From Blastococcus sp. CPCC 205250 (GTDB taxonomy: Bacteria > Actinomycetota > Actinomycetes > Mycobacteriales > Geodermatophilaceae): a DNA stretch of 64,000 nt. Below, piece after piece: positions 35,086 to 43,312 of the stretch. The notes beneath the pieces are model-generated. The model ran no database searches. It had not been told where the DNA came from and was given only the letters and a program-made list of their open reading frames with translations. The stretch spans positions 62,001 to 126,000 of the forward strand of contig NZ_JABGCG010000014.1 in NCBI RefSeq assembly GCF_019799925.1, read 5' to 3'. Numbering within the stretch: position 1 is the stretch's first letter; each line of letters opens with the position of its first letter. A program made the translations under genes and the position numbers.

Positions 35086-35256
35086 CGCCGTCACTGACCG
35101 TGCCGGTCGACGGCGGGGTGACACACGAACGGACGGCAGGGTCTCGCATCACCGGGATGTCGGGGTTCGCCATGTAAGGCTGCCGCAGCGGCCGCCCCTC
35201 GGTGGCCTGCCCAGCCGTCGTCCTCGGACCAAGGCGTGACCACGCGGGGAGTGCAC

Positions 35257-36024
35257 GTGCGCATCGGTACCTGGAACCTCAAGCTGTGCCCGGACCGGTC
35301 CTCGGCCCGAGGACAGGCCATCGCGTCCTGGATGAAGAGCCGGGCCGCCGATGTCTGGCTGCTCACGGAAGTCCACCGCGATTGGGAGTCAGATCTCGTC
35401 GTCTCGCCCTCGCGGGCCGGCGGTCCGGAGCACAAGCGGTGGGCCGGCATCGCCACGTCGCTGCCCCTGGGCGCGTTGCGGACGGCCGGGGACCCAGCGA
35501 ACGCGGGCGAGGAGGGGTTGACCCTCGTCCGCCTGCGTCTGGACGGTCCGACCCCGTCCGTTCTCGTGGCCTGTTCGGTCCTGCCGTGGCGCGGGGCAGG
35601 GGAGTACTGGCCGGGGCTGCCGGCGGGTCAGCTCGCCGAGTTCCGGCACGTCCTCGACCACCACGTCAGCCGGATCGCGGCCGAGCGGCTTCCTGGTGAG
35701 CCGCTGATCTGGGGCGGGGACTTCAACCAGCAGCTGACCCCGCCCTTCTGGTCCACGACGAAGGCCGGTGCCGGCGCGCTCGGGGAGGCCTTCGCCGCCC
35801 TCGGGCTCGTGGCGCTGACCGAGCGAGCCGAGCACCTGAACGGTACGTCCTCCGCCATCGACCACCTGGCCGTCAGCGCCGACCTGGTCACCGGCGACCT
35901 CGCTGAGGTTCACCGCCCGGAGTGGGAGGGCGGCCAGCTCAGCGACCACGCCGCCTACACAGCCGACATCCGGCTGGTTGTGCCCGCTGCTGGAATGCCC
36001 TTCGCCGGCGTCGGGACGGCGTAG
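35257..36024 (+). CDS. Endonuclease/exonuclease/phosphatase family protein, 255 aa
   Basis: All hallmark EEP motifs are present in order: GTWNLK at the N-terminus, LLTEVH (metal-binding Glu), LIWGGDFNQ, AIDHLAVSADLV and LSDHAAY (catalytic His). Such enzymes hydrolyse phosphodiesters in DNA, RNA or signalling molecules using Mg2+. There is no signal peptide, so it is cytoplasmic. I chose the GTG at 35257 because GGGGA lies six bases before it and the product then begins MRIGTWNL as usual; GTG at 35236 is the longer choice. It stands between the Nudix regulator and the damage-promoter operon. Confidence 0.82.
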   Translation: MRIGTWNLKLCPDRSSARGQAIASWMKSRAADVWLLTEVHRDWESDLVVSPSRAGGPEHKRWAGIATSLPLGALRTAGDPANAGEEGLTLVRLRLDGPTPSVLVACSVLPWRGAGEYWPGLPAGQLAEFRHVLDHHVSRIAAERLPGEPLIWGGDFNQQLTPPFWSTTKAGAGALGEAFAALGLVALTERAEHLNGTSSAIDHLAVSADLVTGDLAEVHRPEWEGGQLSDHAAYTADIRLVVPAAGMPFAGVGTA

Positions 36025-36079
36025 GCGAGCGCCTGGCGACACCCGATCCGGTGAACCGGCCGGATGTCGTTCCGGTTCC

Positions 36080-36101
36080 TGTCGGTGGCCGCTGCCACGC
36101 T
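36080..36101 (+). promoter_or_regulatory. PafBC/RecA-NDp-type DNA-damage promoter
   Basis: TGTCGGTG, eight bases, then CACGCT fits the actinobacterial LexA-independent damage promoter TGTCRGTG-N8-TAnnnT, except that the first T of the -10 is C. It lies 44 bases before the ATG at 36145. The same element with the same flanks precedes the paralogous gene at 53255. PafBC-type activation after DNA damage is the inferred control. Confidence 0.7.
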
Positions 36102-36144
36102 CCGCCTCCGCCGTCACGGGACGGCCGGGGACACGGGGAGTTGC

Positions 36145-36786
36145 ATGAGCAGATCGGTGGGGATCCAGGCCGGGCGGGTGTGCCCGGGGTGCGGGCGCGA
36201 GGAGTCCGTCCCGATCGTGTGGGGCTTGCCGTCGTCCGACCTGTTCGCGCTCGCGGAGCGTGGCCTCGTTTCGCTGGGCGGGTGCCTGTTCGAGCCGGGC
36301 GGGAACCCCGAGTGGGCCTGCGGTGCATGTGGACTCTCCTGGGGGCGCGAGGGTGACCCCACCGCGGATGAGCAGGCGCTGGCCGACCTGCTCGGGGTCG
36401 GCTGGCCCGACGTCGTCCGCGTCCTGGGCGCCGGGTGGCGCCGTGAGGACGCCTGCGAGAGCGGCGGCCTGCAGTGGTTCGTCAGCGGCGAGCCGGCCCA
36501 GGTGGCGGTCGGTGTCGAAGCCGGGCGGTTCGTCCTCGCCCGACCGCTCGTCGACTGGGGTGCGCGCCAGGACGTGTTCCCACCCGACGGCCACCGGTTC
36601 ACTCGGGAAGACCTGCAGTGGTTCTCCGCCGAGGTCACCACGGCTGCCGAGCGCATCGCGTCTCGGCGACGCCGGTCGTTCCGCTGGTGCCCCACCTGCC
36701 GTCGGCCCTGCGCCCCGGAGGCGTTCGACCGGACTGAGGGGATGTGCGCCTCGTGCCTGGCGGTGCACGAGCGGTTCGACCAGTGA
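36145..36786 (+). CDS. Double zinc-ribbon protein, copy 1, 213 aa
   Basis: The N-terminal ribbon has CPGCGREES (residues 13-16) and CGACGLSWG (about 59-62). A WF-rich middle domain follows (LQWFVSGEPAQVAVGV, FTREDLQWFSAE), and a C-terminal ribbon has WCPTCRR and CASC. The family is unknown to me. Zinc ribbons of this kind usually bind nucleic acid or protein. The ATG follows GGGGAG; a longer frame from 36064 would run through the promoter and is not likely. It is first in a four-gene operon whose stops and starts overlap as GTGA, ending in a helicase. A 213-aa paralog lies at 53255-53896. Confidence 0.75.
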   Translation: MSRSVGIQAGRVCPGCGREESVPIVWGLPSSDLFALAERGLVSLGGCLFEPGGNPEWACGACGLSWGREGDPTADEQALADLLGVGWPDVVRVLGAGWRREDACESGGLQWFVSGEPAQVAVGVEAGRFVLARPLVDWGARQDVFPPDGHRFTREDLQWFSAEVTTAAERIASRRRRSFRWCPTCRRPCAPEAFDRTEGMCASCLAVHERFDQ

Positions 36787-37514
36787 GCCCCGACGCCGTT
36801 GCTGCCGCGCTCTTCGACGAGGACGCCGCCCTGCCCGCACGGGTGGTCGCAGACGAGAGTCCGCCGTCGTGGCACCGCGCCGGCCTGCTGAGCACCTGGG
36901 TCGACGACGCCGGCCGTGCGGATCTGGAGGACGTGTTCGGCGTCCCCCTGGACGGGCGGCTGCTCGGCTGGGCGGCCTTCACCGGTGATCGGGAGTGTGG
37001 GGCCGACGTGCCGGACACGCTCTGGGGCGCGGTCGCGCTGCGGCTGCTCGGTCACCACTTCTCGCTGCTGCGCTTCCGGCTCGCTGTCCTGCTGTCGCCC
37101 GAGGCGTACTTCGGCGACCCGGCGCTGCGGACCTGGATCGCGTGGCACGTGCATGTCGTGGGCGTGCCGCTGGAGGCAGACCTCGCCGTCCATCTCGATC
37201 AGGTCGTGCGGTCGCCGGTGCCCCCGCTGCTGCGGGCGACGGGGCCGTCTACGCCGGCGCGCGTCCGCGAGGCCGCCGTCCGCGCCGCCGTCAACGGACG
37301 GCGGAGGCGTTTGGGCGGCGCGAGGCGGCAACTGCTCACCGAGATCCGCGCCCGGCGCGCAACGGAACCCGGGCTCGAGTGGCGTCCTGGGGCCGATGTG
37401 ACGGCTGCGGCCGCCGACGAACCGAAACGCCCGGGTTCTCCTGCAGCCCGTGACATGGTCCGGACCGGTCGGCCGCGGCGGGGCGCGGTCGCGGACGCGA
37501 AGGAGCCGTCGTGA
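36783..37514 (+). CDS. Hypothetical protein of the damage operon, 243 aa
   Basis: I do not recognise this protein. The first 150 residues are mostly helical, with DTLWGAVALRLLGHHFSLLRFRLAVLLSPEAYFG and TWIAWHVHVVGVP. An Arg-rich segment (VNGRRRRLGGARRQLLTEIRARR) and a disordered basic tail follow, which would suit nucleic-acid binding. There are no cysteines in pairs, no P-loop and no signal peptide. The GTG overlaps the zinc-ribbon stop and its own TGA overlaps the next GTG, so it is translated as part of the operon. The second zinc-ribbon copy at 53255 has no such partner. Confidence 0.7.
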   Translation: MSPDAVAAALFDEDAALPARVVADESPPSWHRAGLLSTWVDDAGRADLEDVFGVPLDGRLLGWAAFTGDRECGADVPDTLWGAVALRLLGHHFSLLRFRLAVLLSPEAYFGDPALRTWIAWHVHVVGVPLEADLAVHLDQVVRSPVPPLLRATGPSTPARVREAAVRAAVNGRRRRLGGARRQLLTEIRARRATEPGLEWRPGADVTAAAADEPKRPGSPAARDMVRTGRPRRGAVADAKEPS

Positions 37515-38812
37515 CGGTCGCAGTCGTCGACGTGGAGACCACGGGGTTGTCCCCTCGGACCGACCGGGTCGTCGAGATCGGCGTCGTGCTGCTCGACGAC
37601 CGCGGCGAGGTGGAGGCCGAGTTCGAGACGCTCCTCGACCCGGGCCGGGACGTCGGACCTACGCGCCTGCACGGCATCCGCGCCGCCGACGTCGTCGGGG
37701 CGCCGACCTTCGCCGAGGTCGCCCCCTACCTGCGCTCACTGCTCCCCGGCCGGACCCTCGTCGCCCACAACGCCCTGTTCGACCTGCGCTTCCTGGCCCG
37801 TGAGTTCGCCCGCGCCGGCCTGCCCGCGGAGCTGCCCCCGACGCTGTGCACGATGCGGCTCGCCCCGCTGTTCTTCGGCCCGGGCACCCGCTCCCTGCAG
37901 GCGCTGTGCGGGTTCGTGGACATCCCGCTCGAGCGCGGTCACGCCGCCCTGCACGACGCCCGCGCCACCGCGGAGCTGATGCTGCACATGCTCTCCTCGC
38001 ACCTGGGCGAGGAGTCCCTGGCCGGCGCCGGCGTCCGGGTGCAGTTCGCCGACGACGGCAGCTACCGGGGCTTCGAGGCGCTCGACCACTCCTGGCAGGA
38101 GCTGGTGCAGGCCGCTCGGGTGGCGGACGTCGAACCGTGCCCGCCCTGCCCGACCCTGCCGCGCGACGCGGCCTCGGCGGCCCTGCGGCAGCGGGACGGC
38201 TACCTGGCCGGCCTGGTCGCCGCGCTGCCCGCGCTGGACGACGCGCCGCCGAGCATCGCGCCGTACCTGGCCGTGCTCGACCAGGTGCTCGAGGACCGGC
38301 TGGTCAGCGTGCCCGAGGCCGAGCAGCTCATGTCCCTGGCCGCCGAACTCGGCTGCGGTCAGGACCACGTGCTCACCGCCCACCGGCTGTACCTGGAGGC
38401 GCTGGCCACCGCTGCCTACGCCGACGGTGTCGTGACCGAGGACGAGCGCTGCGACCTCGACCGGGTCGCCGTCCTGCTCGGGATGAGTTCCCGGGACGTC
38501 GACCTCGCCCTGACCGTCGTCCGCAGCGGGGCGCAGGTGTCCGTGCCCCGGCGCGAGGACGCCGTCCTCCCGCCCGGCACGAAGATCGTCTTCACCGGTG
38601 CCATGAGCCGCACTCGCGACGAACTCGAGCGGGCCGCACGCGACGCCGGATTGGCGCCGATGGCGTCGGTTTCCAAGCAGACCGGCGTCCTCGTGTGCGC
38701 TGACCCGCACTCCAAGTCGGGGAAGGCGACCAAGGCCCGGGCCCTCGGCGTCCGGGTGATCAGCGAGGCGGTGTTCTGGGACGCGCTCTCCGGAGTGAGG
38801 ACCTCCGCGTGA
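37511..38812 (+). CDS. DnaQ-type 3'-5' exonuclease with BRCT domain, 433 aa
   Basis: Residues 1-165 are a DEDDh exonuclease: VVDVETTGLS (Asp7, Glu9), LVAHNALFDLRFL, and HAALHDARAT with the final His and Asp. The middle (about 190-330) is helical, with AYADGVVTEDERCDLDRVAVLLG, a TerB-like tract. The end (about 345-433) is a BRCT domain (GTKIVFTGAMSRTRDELERAARDAG). DnaQ-BRCT proteins process DNA ends in repair. It starts at GTG 37511, overlapping the stop before it, and its stop overlaps the NERD-helicase start. With a damage-type promoter at the operon head, a repair or damage-response role is likely. Confidence 0.85.
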   Translation: MTVAVVDVETTGLSPRTDRVVEIGVVLLDDRGEVEAEFETLLDPGRDVGPTRLHGIRAADVVGAPTFAEVAPYLRSLLPGRTLVAHNALFDLRFLAREFARAGLPAELPPTLCTMRLAPLFFGPGTRSLQALCGFVDIPLERGHAALHDARATAELMLHMLSSHLGEESLAGAGVRVQFADDGSYRGFEALDHSWQELVQAARVADVEPCPPCPTLPRDAASAALRQRDGYLAGLVAALPALDDAPPSIAPYLAVLDQVLEDRLVSVPEAEQLMSLAAELGCGQDHVLTAHRLYLEALATAAYADGVVTEDERCDLDRVAVLLGMSSRDVDLALTVVRSGAQVSVPRREDAVLPPGTKIVFTGAMSRTRDELERAARDAGLAPMASVSKQTGVLVCADPHSKSGKATKARALGVRVISEAVFWDALSGVRTSA

Positions 38813-40452
38813 CCGCACGGCTCTACCCGGACGACCCGCTGTTCGGGTCCGACGCTGAACGGCGGTTCGTCGCGACGCTGCAGGAGCAGCTGCCCGACAA
38901 CGCCGTCATGTCCTGCAACCTGCGGTTCAGCGACCGCTCCCAGGACCGCGAGGCCGACGTCGTCGTCGCCTGGCCCGGCGTCGGGATCGCCGTCGTCGAG
39001 GTGAAGGGCGGCAGCGTCTCCCTGAACCGCGGGGAGTGGCTGCAGCGGGTCGACGGCGTCGACCGCGTCATCCACCCCGTTGACCAGGCCGTCGCGTGCA
39101 AGTACCTGCTGTGCGAGTACCTGGCCGACCACCCTCGCTGGACAGCCGGACGTCCGCGCACCGCCCACCTCGTCGCGCTGCCGGCGACCACGTTGCCCCC
39201 GGACTTCAGGGCTCCCGGCCTCGCGCGCTGGATGGCGATCGACGTGACCGACGTGCCGCACGCGGCCGCACGGATCCGGACGGCGCTGCAGACGGTGCGG
39301 GACGAGCCGGACCCGCCGAGCGCGCGTGACGTCGAGGACCTCGTCGACTGCCTCGCCGGCGCGGCGATCCCGCAGCAGCACCTCCTCGCCGAGCTCGCCG
39401 AGCGCGAGGCCGCCTGCGACCTGCTGACCAGGGGCCAGGCGAAGGTGCTCGACTACCTGGACGCCTTCCCGCGGGTCGAGATCCAGGGTGGCGCCGGATC
39501 GGGCAAGACCTGGCTGGCGGTGGAGAAGGCCCGCCGGCTCGCCGCGGACGGGCAGCGGGTGGCGCTGATGTGCTACTCCCGCGGCCTGGCCACGTACCTC
39601 CAGCGCCGCGTCGAGGAGCTCCCCAAGCGGCAGCGGCCCGACTACGTCGGCACCTTCCACTCCCTCGGCATCGGCTGGGGCGTCCCCGCCGGCTCGGACG
39701 ACGACAGCCCCTACTGGGAGGAGCTGCTGCCCTCCCGGATGGTGTCGCTCGCCGCGGAGCTGCCGGACGAGCGCAAGTTCGATGCCGTCGTCATCGACGA
39801 GGGCCAGGACTTCGCGCAGAGCTGGTGGGACGCCGTCCTCGCGGCGCTGCGCAATCCCGACCGGGGGTCGCTGTACGTCTTCTCCGACGAGGGGCAGCGG
39901 ATCTTCGCTCGACAGGGCCGGCCGACCGTCGACCTCCTGCCGATCCCGCTGATCGAGAACCTCCGCAACAGCAAGCAGATCGCCGGGACGTTCTCCAGCC
40001 TCGCCCCGGAGGGGATGAAGGTCCGCGGGCGGCCAGGGGTGCCGGTCCGGTTCGTCCCGGCGGCGCCCGAGGATGCGGTCGATGCGGCCGACGACGTCGC
40101 CGAGGCCCTGTTGGAGCACGGCTGGCCGCCCCAGTCGATCGCCCTGCTTACTACGCACCGCCGGCACCCGGTGCAGGTCGAACGGCAGGCTCAGGGCCAG
40201 GACGCCTACTGGGCCACGTACTGGGAGGACGACGACCTGTTCTACGGCCACGTCCTCGGCTTCAAGGGCCTCGAACGGCCGGCCGTCGTCCTCGCCGTCA
40301 ACGGCTTCCGGGACGAGGAGCGCGCCCGGGAGATGCTGTACGTCGGCCTCTCACGGGCTCGCGATCTGCTCGTCGTCTGCGGTGACATCGACCTGATCCG
40401 CCGCGCCGGCGGCGAAGGCGTCGCGCACCGCCTCACCGGGGCAAAGGGGTGA
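38809..40452 (+). CDS. NERD nuclease-SF1 helicase fusion, 547 aa
   Basis: The N-terminal NERD domain (about 15-125) has DREADVVVAWPGVGIAVVEVKGG, a PD-(D/E)XK-type site. The helicase part has Walker A GGAGSGKT near 226, VIDEGQDF near 327, and the C-terminal GHVLGFKGLERPAVVLAVNG and YVGLSRARDLLVV. It is a UvrD-like enzyme of the NERD type, cytoplasmic and DNA-directed. The GTG overlaps the TGA of the exonuclease gene. It is the last gene of the four-gene operon, so an exonuclease and a nuclease-helicase are made together. Confidence 0.87.
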   Translation: MTARLYPDDPLFGSDAERRFVATLQEQLPDNAVMSCNLRFSDRSQDREADVVVAWPGVGIAVVEVKGGSVSLNRGEWLQRVDGVDRVIHPVDQAVACKYLLCEYLADHPRWTAGRPRTAHLVALPATTLPPDFRAPGLARWMAIDVTDVPHAAARIRTALQTVRDEPDPPSARDVEDLVDCLAGAAIPQQHLLAELAEREAACDLLTRGQAKVLDYLDAFPRVEIQGGAGSGKTWLAVEKARRLAADGQRVALMCYSRGLATYLQRRVEELPKRQRPDYVGTFHSLGIGWGVPAGSDDDSPYWEELLPSRMVSLAAELPDERKFDAVVIDEGQDFAQSWWDAVLAALRNPDRGSLYVFSDEGQRIFARQGRPTVDLLPIPLIENLRNSKQIAGTFSSLAPEGMKVRGRPGVPVRFVPAAPEDAVDAADDVAEALLEHGWPPQSIALLTTHRRHPVQVERQAQGQDAYWATYWEDDDLFYGHVLGFKGLERPAVVLAVNGFRDEERAREMLYVGLSRARDLLVVCGDIDLIRRAGGEGVAHRLTGAKG

Positions 40453-40539
40453 CCCCGTCGCCACGGCTGCGCGGCAGCGCGCTCTCGTTATAGCCCAAGC
40501 GCCACCTCACGAATCGACTACACCGACTGGGGACATCTG

Positions 40540-41343
40540 ATGGCAACGATCCTCCTGACATGGAACCCCAACGGCTGGAACACCGACGCCTACGACGAGT
40601 GGGTGGGGCGCACGCAGGTCGGCGAGCTTGTCGACGAGCCGTGGAGCGTCGCCAACCGCCGGTTCGGCATTGACCGTGGGGATCGTGCCTTCCTCTTCAG
40701 ACAAGGAGACGCAGGTCGGGGCCTCGTGGGTATCGGCGCCATCCAGTGCCCGCCTTACGAGGGCGAGCACTGGTCCGGAGACGACAGGACCGCCTGGTAT
40801 GTGGACATCATGTGGTCCGAGTTCCTGCCGCTCGACAGGATGATTACGGTCGCGGAACTCGAGGCGGCAACGCCTGACTTCGGCTGGCGGACTGTGTACT
40901 CGTCAGGTCGGACAGTCCCCGCTCACGTCGCCGCCCGGCTCGAGACGTTGTGGCATGACCGCACGCTGGTGGGTGGGGTCCCTGCGCCCGAGGCGGTTTT
41001 GGACAACGTCGTGCTTCTTGAAGGATCCCGCCAGGACGTCAACACAACGCGCTACGAGCGCAATCCTGTGGCCCGTCGCCGATGCCTCGACCACTACGGC
41101 TACTCCTGCGGGGTCTGTGGTTTTGACTTCGAGGAGGTGTATGGCGACATCGGCCATGAGTACGCGCACGTGCATCACATCGAGCCGCTTCATATCCGCG
41201 GCGCGGAGTACCAGGTTGACCCGATTCGGGACTTGCGGCCGGTCTGTGCCAACTGTCACGTCATGCTGCACCGCAGTGGGGACCCGATCCTGACCCCGGA
41301 TGAGCTGCGTGACCAGCTCGCGGCGCGGTCCAGCCGCGCGTGA
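40540..41343 (+). CDS. EVE-like and HNH endonuclease, 267 aa
   Basis: Residues 1-110 resemble an EVE-type base reader (ILLTWNPNGWNTDAYDEWV, IDRGDRAFLFRQG). The C-terminal 85 residues are an HNH nuclease: CGVCGFDF near 189, EYAHVHHIEPLH and LRPVCANCHVMLH. This layout is that of a modification-dependent (type IV) restriction enzyme that cuts near a modified base. The ATG lies 87 bases after the NERD-helicase gene, in which a TATAGC could be a -10. It is followed by the remains of another nuclease gene. Confidence 0.82.
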   Translation: MATILLTWNPNGWNTDAYDEWVGRTQVGELVDEPWSVANRRFGIDRGDRAFLFRQGDAGRGLVGIGAIQCPPYEGEHWSGDDRTAWYVDIMWSEFLPLDRMITVAELEAATPDFGWRTVYSSGRTVPAHVAARLETLWHDRTLVGGVPAPEAVLDNVVLLEGSRQDVNTTRYERNPVARRRCLDHYGYSCGVCGFDFEEVYGDIGHEYAHVHHIEPLHIRGAEYQVDPIRDLRPVCANCHVMLHRSGDPILTPDELRDQLAARSSRA

Positions 41344-41419
41344 ACGACATGAGTTGGGACCTGCTCCCGGCCTCGGACACCCGGTCGCACCTGGACAAGT
41401 ACACGCCGGCCGTCAGCGG

Positions 41420-41746
41420 CCGAACGGAAGGTTGTCGTCCAACACGCTGCAGGGCCGCGTCGGCGGCATGCACGTGCAGGCGAATCGCGGCTTCTCGACC
41501 TTCCGGCTCACGCTGACCGCCGTGCTGCGCCCTCGGGTGTTGCCGTGGCAGACGAGGCGGAGCTGAGCGGGTGGATGCACGCCCACTTGCGGGTCGTCGT
41601 CCTGCCCTTGCCGGTCGAGACGGTGTTCGCGAGCGAGGAGCGGCTGCTGGGTGACCGACCCACCGCTCAACCTGAGCGGAGTGCCGCGCACCGAGTTGCG
41701 GCGGACGCTCAGTCGGCTGCGGTCGGAACTGACCGCTGAGAGCTGA
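41420..41746 (+). pseudogene. Decayed GIY-YIG-type nuclease
   Basis: Pieces of one protein family are spread over three frames: NTLQGRVGGMHVQ with STFRLTLTAVLRP, then ADEAELSGWMHAHLRVVVLP, then DPPLNLSGVPRTELRRTLSRLRSEL ending at a TGA at 41744. These match the C-terminal two thirds of actinobacterial GIY-YIG nuclease proteins, which read STFRLTLT...LTxWMHxHL...DPPLNL. The part with the GIY and YIG residues is missing. At least two frameshifts and a 5' deletion have destroyed it. Confidence 0.6.
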
Positions 41747-41801
41747 GGGATCTCGGCTGACATGAGCCGCCGTCCACGGCGGGCGTCGCCCGACGCGGCC
41801 G

Positions 41802-42431
41802 TCACCAGGTCAGCATGTCCATCACTCGCAGGTCCGTCAGCAGAGCGAGCTGCTTGACGTCGTCGCGCGAATCAGCGGCGCACTGCTCCTTCAAAGCCGT
41901 GAGGTTCGGCCTGTTCAGCACCAAGTCGTCCCGGACCGCGGCCCAGTACATCCGGTGGTAGCCGCGGGCGGGGTACTGCATCGCCGCATGACGGGCGGCT
42001 CGGCGGTAGCGGCGCTCGACGCGACTGTCGAGCAGGGGGAACAACGCGGGCCGCTTCGGGTGCAGGACCTTGCTGATCTTTCCCATGTTGATGCCACGCG
42101 GTCGGGCACGGTTGAAATGCTGGAACAGGGCGTCAGCTCTGTCATAGAGGCCGTCCGCTTCACCGGGATCAGCGTCGCCGAGGTCGGCTTCGAGTGGTAC
42201 CGCGGTGAACGGTGCGTCCGCGCCCCGCTCTTCGAACCAGCGCCGCTCACGCTTGTTGATGCGTGACGCGATGATCCAGGTTCGTGCCACCTCGTTCAGC
42301 GGCAGGAGGTCCGGATCGTCCTGCCCGGCTAGGTCGTAGCGGCGCACTGTGCCCGCGTGCTCACTGGCGTATGCCACGAGCCTTCCAAACGGGTCATCAA
42401 CCCGTTTGCCCGCGATCGTGATGTCCCCCAT
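41802..42431 (-). CDS. DUF6308-like protein, 209 aa
   Basis: The best-conserved stretch is ISKVLHPKRPALFPLLDSRVERRYR near 130, followed by YWAAVRDDLVLNR. It corresponds to LLARKRPRLVPVHDRVARC in the protein at 46191, and both look like DUF6308. No enzymatic function is known to me; HhH-like DNA glycosylase relatives share the KxRP...D arrangement, which is only a hint. The ATG at 42431 gives MGDITIAGKR; GGGGGCCTC lies just upstream. The frame is open to 43340, but that part overlaps the opposite-strand zinc-ribbon gene and is not coding. Confidence 0.65.
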   Translation of the reverse strand: MGDITIAGKRVDDPFGRLVAYASEHAGTVRRYDLAGQDDPDLLPLNEVARTWIIASRINKRERRWFEERGADAPFTAVPLEADLGDADPGEADGLYDRADALFQHFNRARPRGINMGKISKVLHPKRPALFPLLDSRVERRYRRAARHAAMQYPARGYHRMYWAAVRDDLVLNRPNLTALKEQCAADSRDDVKQLALLTDLRVMDMLTW

Positions 42432-42812
42432 GAGGCCCCCATATCCAATACGTGCGGTTGGTCGATAGGAGCACGCAGCACCGCCGGTCGCATGCTGAGC
42501 ACGGTCGACTCGACGAGCGCTACGGGCGACTTCTGAGCCACTAGTCCGCTGCTGAGGCCCGACATCCTGGCGAGAATGGCCCGGGCGGACGCTGAGCCGA
42601 TTGGTCATCCGGTCCTCCCTTCCCCTTCGAGCCGCGAGATCGCGTGCTCGCAATGAGCTCGGGATGCGGAAGTAGAGCGGTCGCCCGAGCTTCCCCTGCC
42701 GAATTGGCCTCTCACTCCTTCGGGTGGCCACCCGCGGACGACCTCGGGGGAGGGGCGAAAGCGTCATACGCGGTCGAGATGCTGTCACCGACTTCGACAC
42801 GGGGGTGCATCG
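42432..42812. other. Intergenic region, no gene seen
   Basis: This is a 381-base stretch between the divergent DUF6308-like gene and the 164-aa zinc-ribbon gene. Frames crossing it have poor codon use and no start signals. It must hold both promoters, but I could not pick a convincing -35/-10 pair, repeat or RNA structure. Confidence 0.5.
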
Positions 42813-43307
42813 ATGACCGAGATCGTGATGACGCTGTACCGGACGGCGACCGGCGGCAAGCGCCACGTCCGCAACTGCCCGCACCTGCGGGACAAGGACG
42901 TGCTGGAGGCCGCCGAGACCGACGGCGAGGTGTGCACCTGGTGCGCCGCCGAGCTGAACGGCCAGGGCCGCACCTACTACGACACGGTGCACCAGGCCCT
43001 CGAGCGGTTCGGTGCAGAGCGCACGAACTGGCCGCGCATCACGAGCTTGGTCTTCGACGTCGCGCCCTCGCACGTGTGGATTCCGGCGAGCTCGCCCTAC
43101 ATCGCCCTCGCGCGCGACGGGAAGGTCGCGGTCTGGGTGCACCGGACCAAGGTCGAGTGGAGCGAGGGCGAGCGCGTGGAGCACCTCCCCGACTTCCGTC
43201 CCGGCGCCGGTGGTGGCTCGCCGAAGCAGGAGGTCTGGGGTGAGAAGTGCGAGAAGCACCACGTGCTGCGGGCACGCAACGGCTCGTGCGGGATGTGCTT
43301 CGACTGA
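42813..43307 (+). CDS. Zinc-ribbon protein, 164 aa
   Basis: A Cys/His cluster is at the start (RHVRNCPHLRD, then CTWCAAEL), and a second ribbon closes the protein (EKCEKHHVL...GSCGMCFD). The middle contains ALARDGKVAVWVHRTKVEW, which resembles the VAVYVH strand of the 155-aa protein and the Nudix regulator tail. The C-terminal CxxxH...GxCxxC layout also recalls the 155-aa protein. The function is unknown. The ATG is preceded by GGGGGTG. It is followed after five bases by the metallo-hydrolase gene, so the two are co-transcribed. Confidence 0.65.
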   Translation: MTEIVMTLYRTATGGKRHVRNCPHLRDKDVLEAAETDGEVCTWCAAELNGQGRTYYDTVHQALERFGAERTNWPRITSLVFDVAPSHVWIPASSPYIALARDGKVAVWVHRTKVEWSEGERVEHLPDFRPGAGGGSPKQEVWGEKCEKHHVLRARNGSCGMCFD

Positions 43308-43312
43308 GCGGC

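Noticed and set aside
35158..35181. TGTCGGGG followed by GTAAGGCT upstream of the EEP gene, like a PafBC promoter
   Set aside because: The -35 has G for T at position seven and the spacing to a TAnnnT is wrong by one or two bases.
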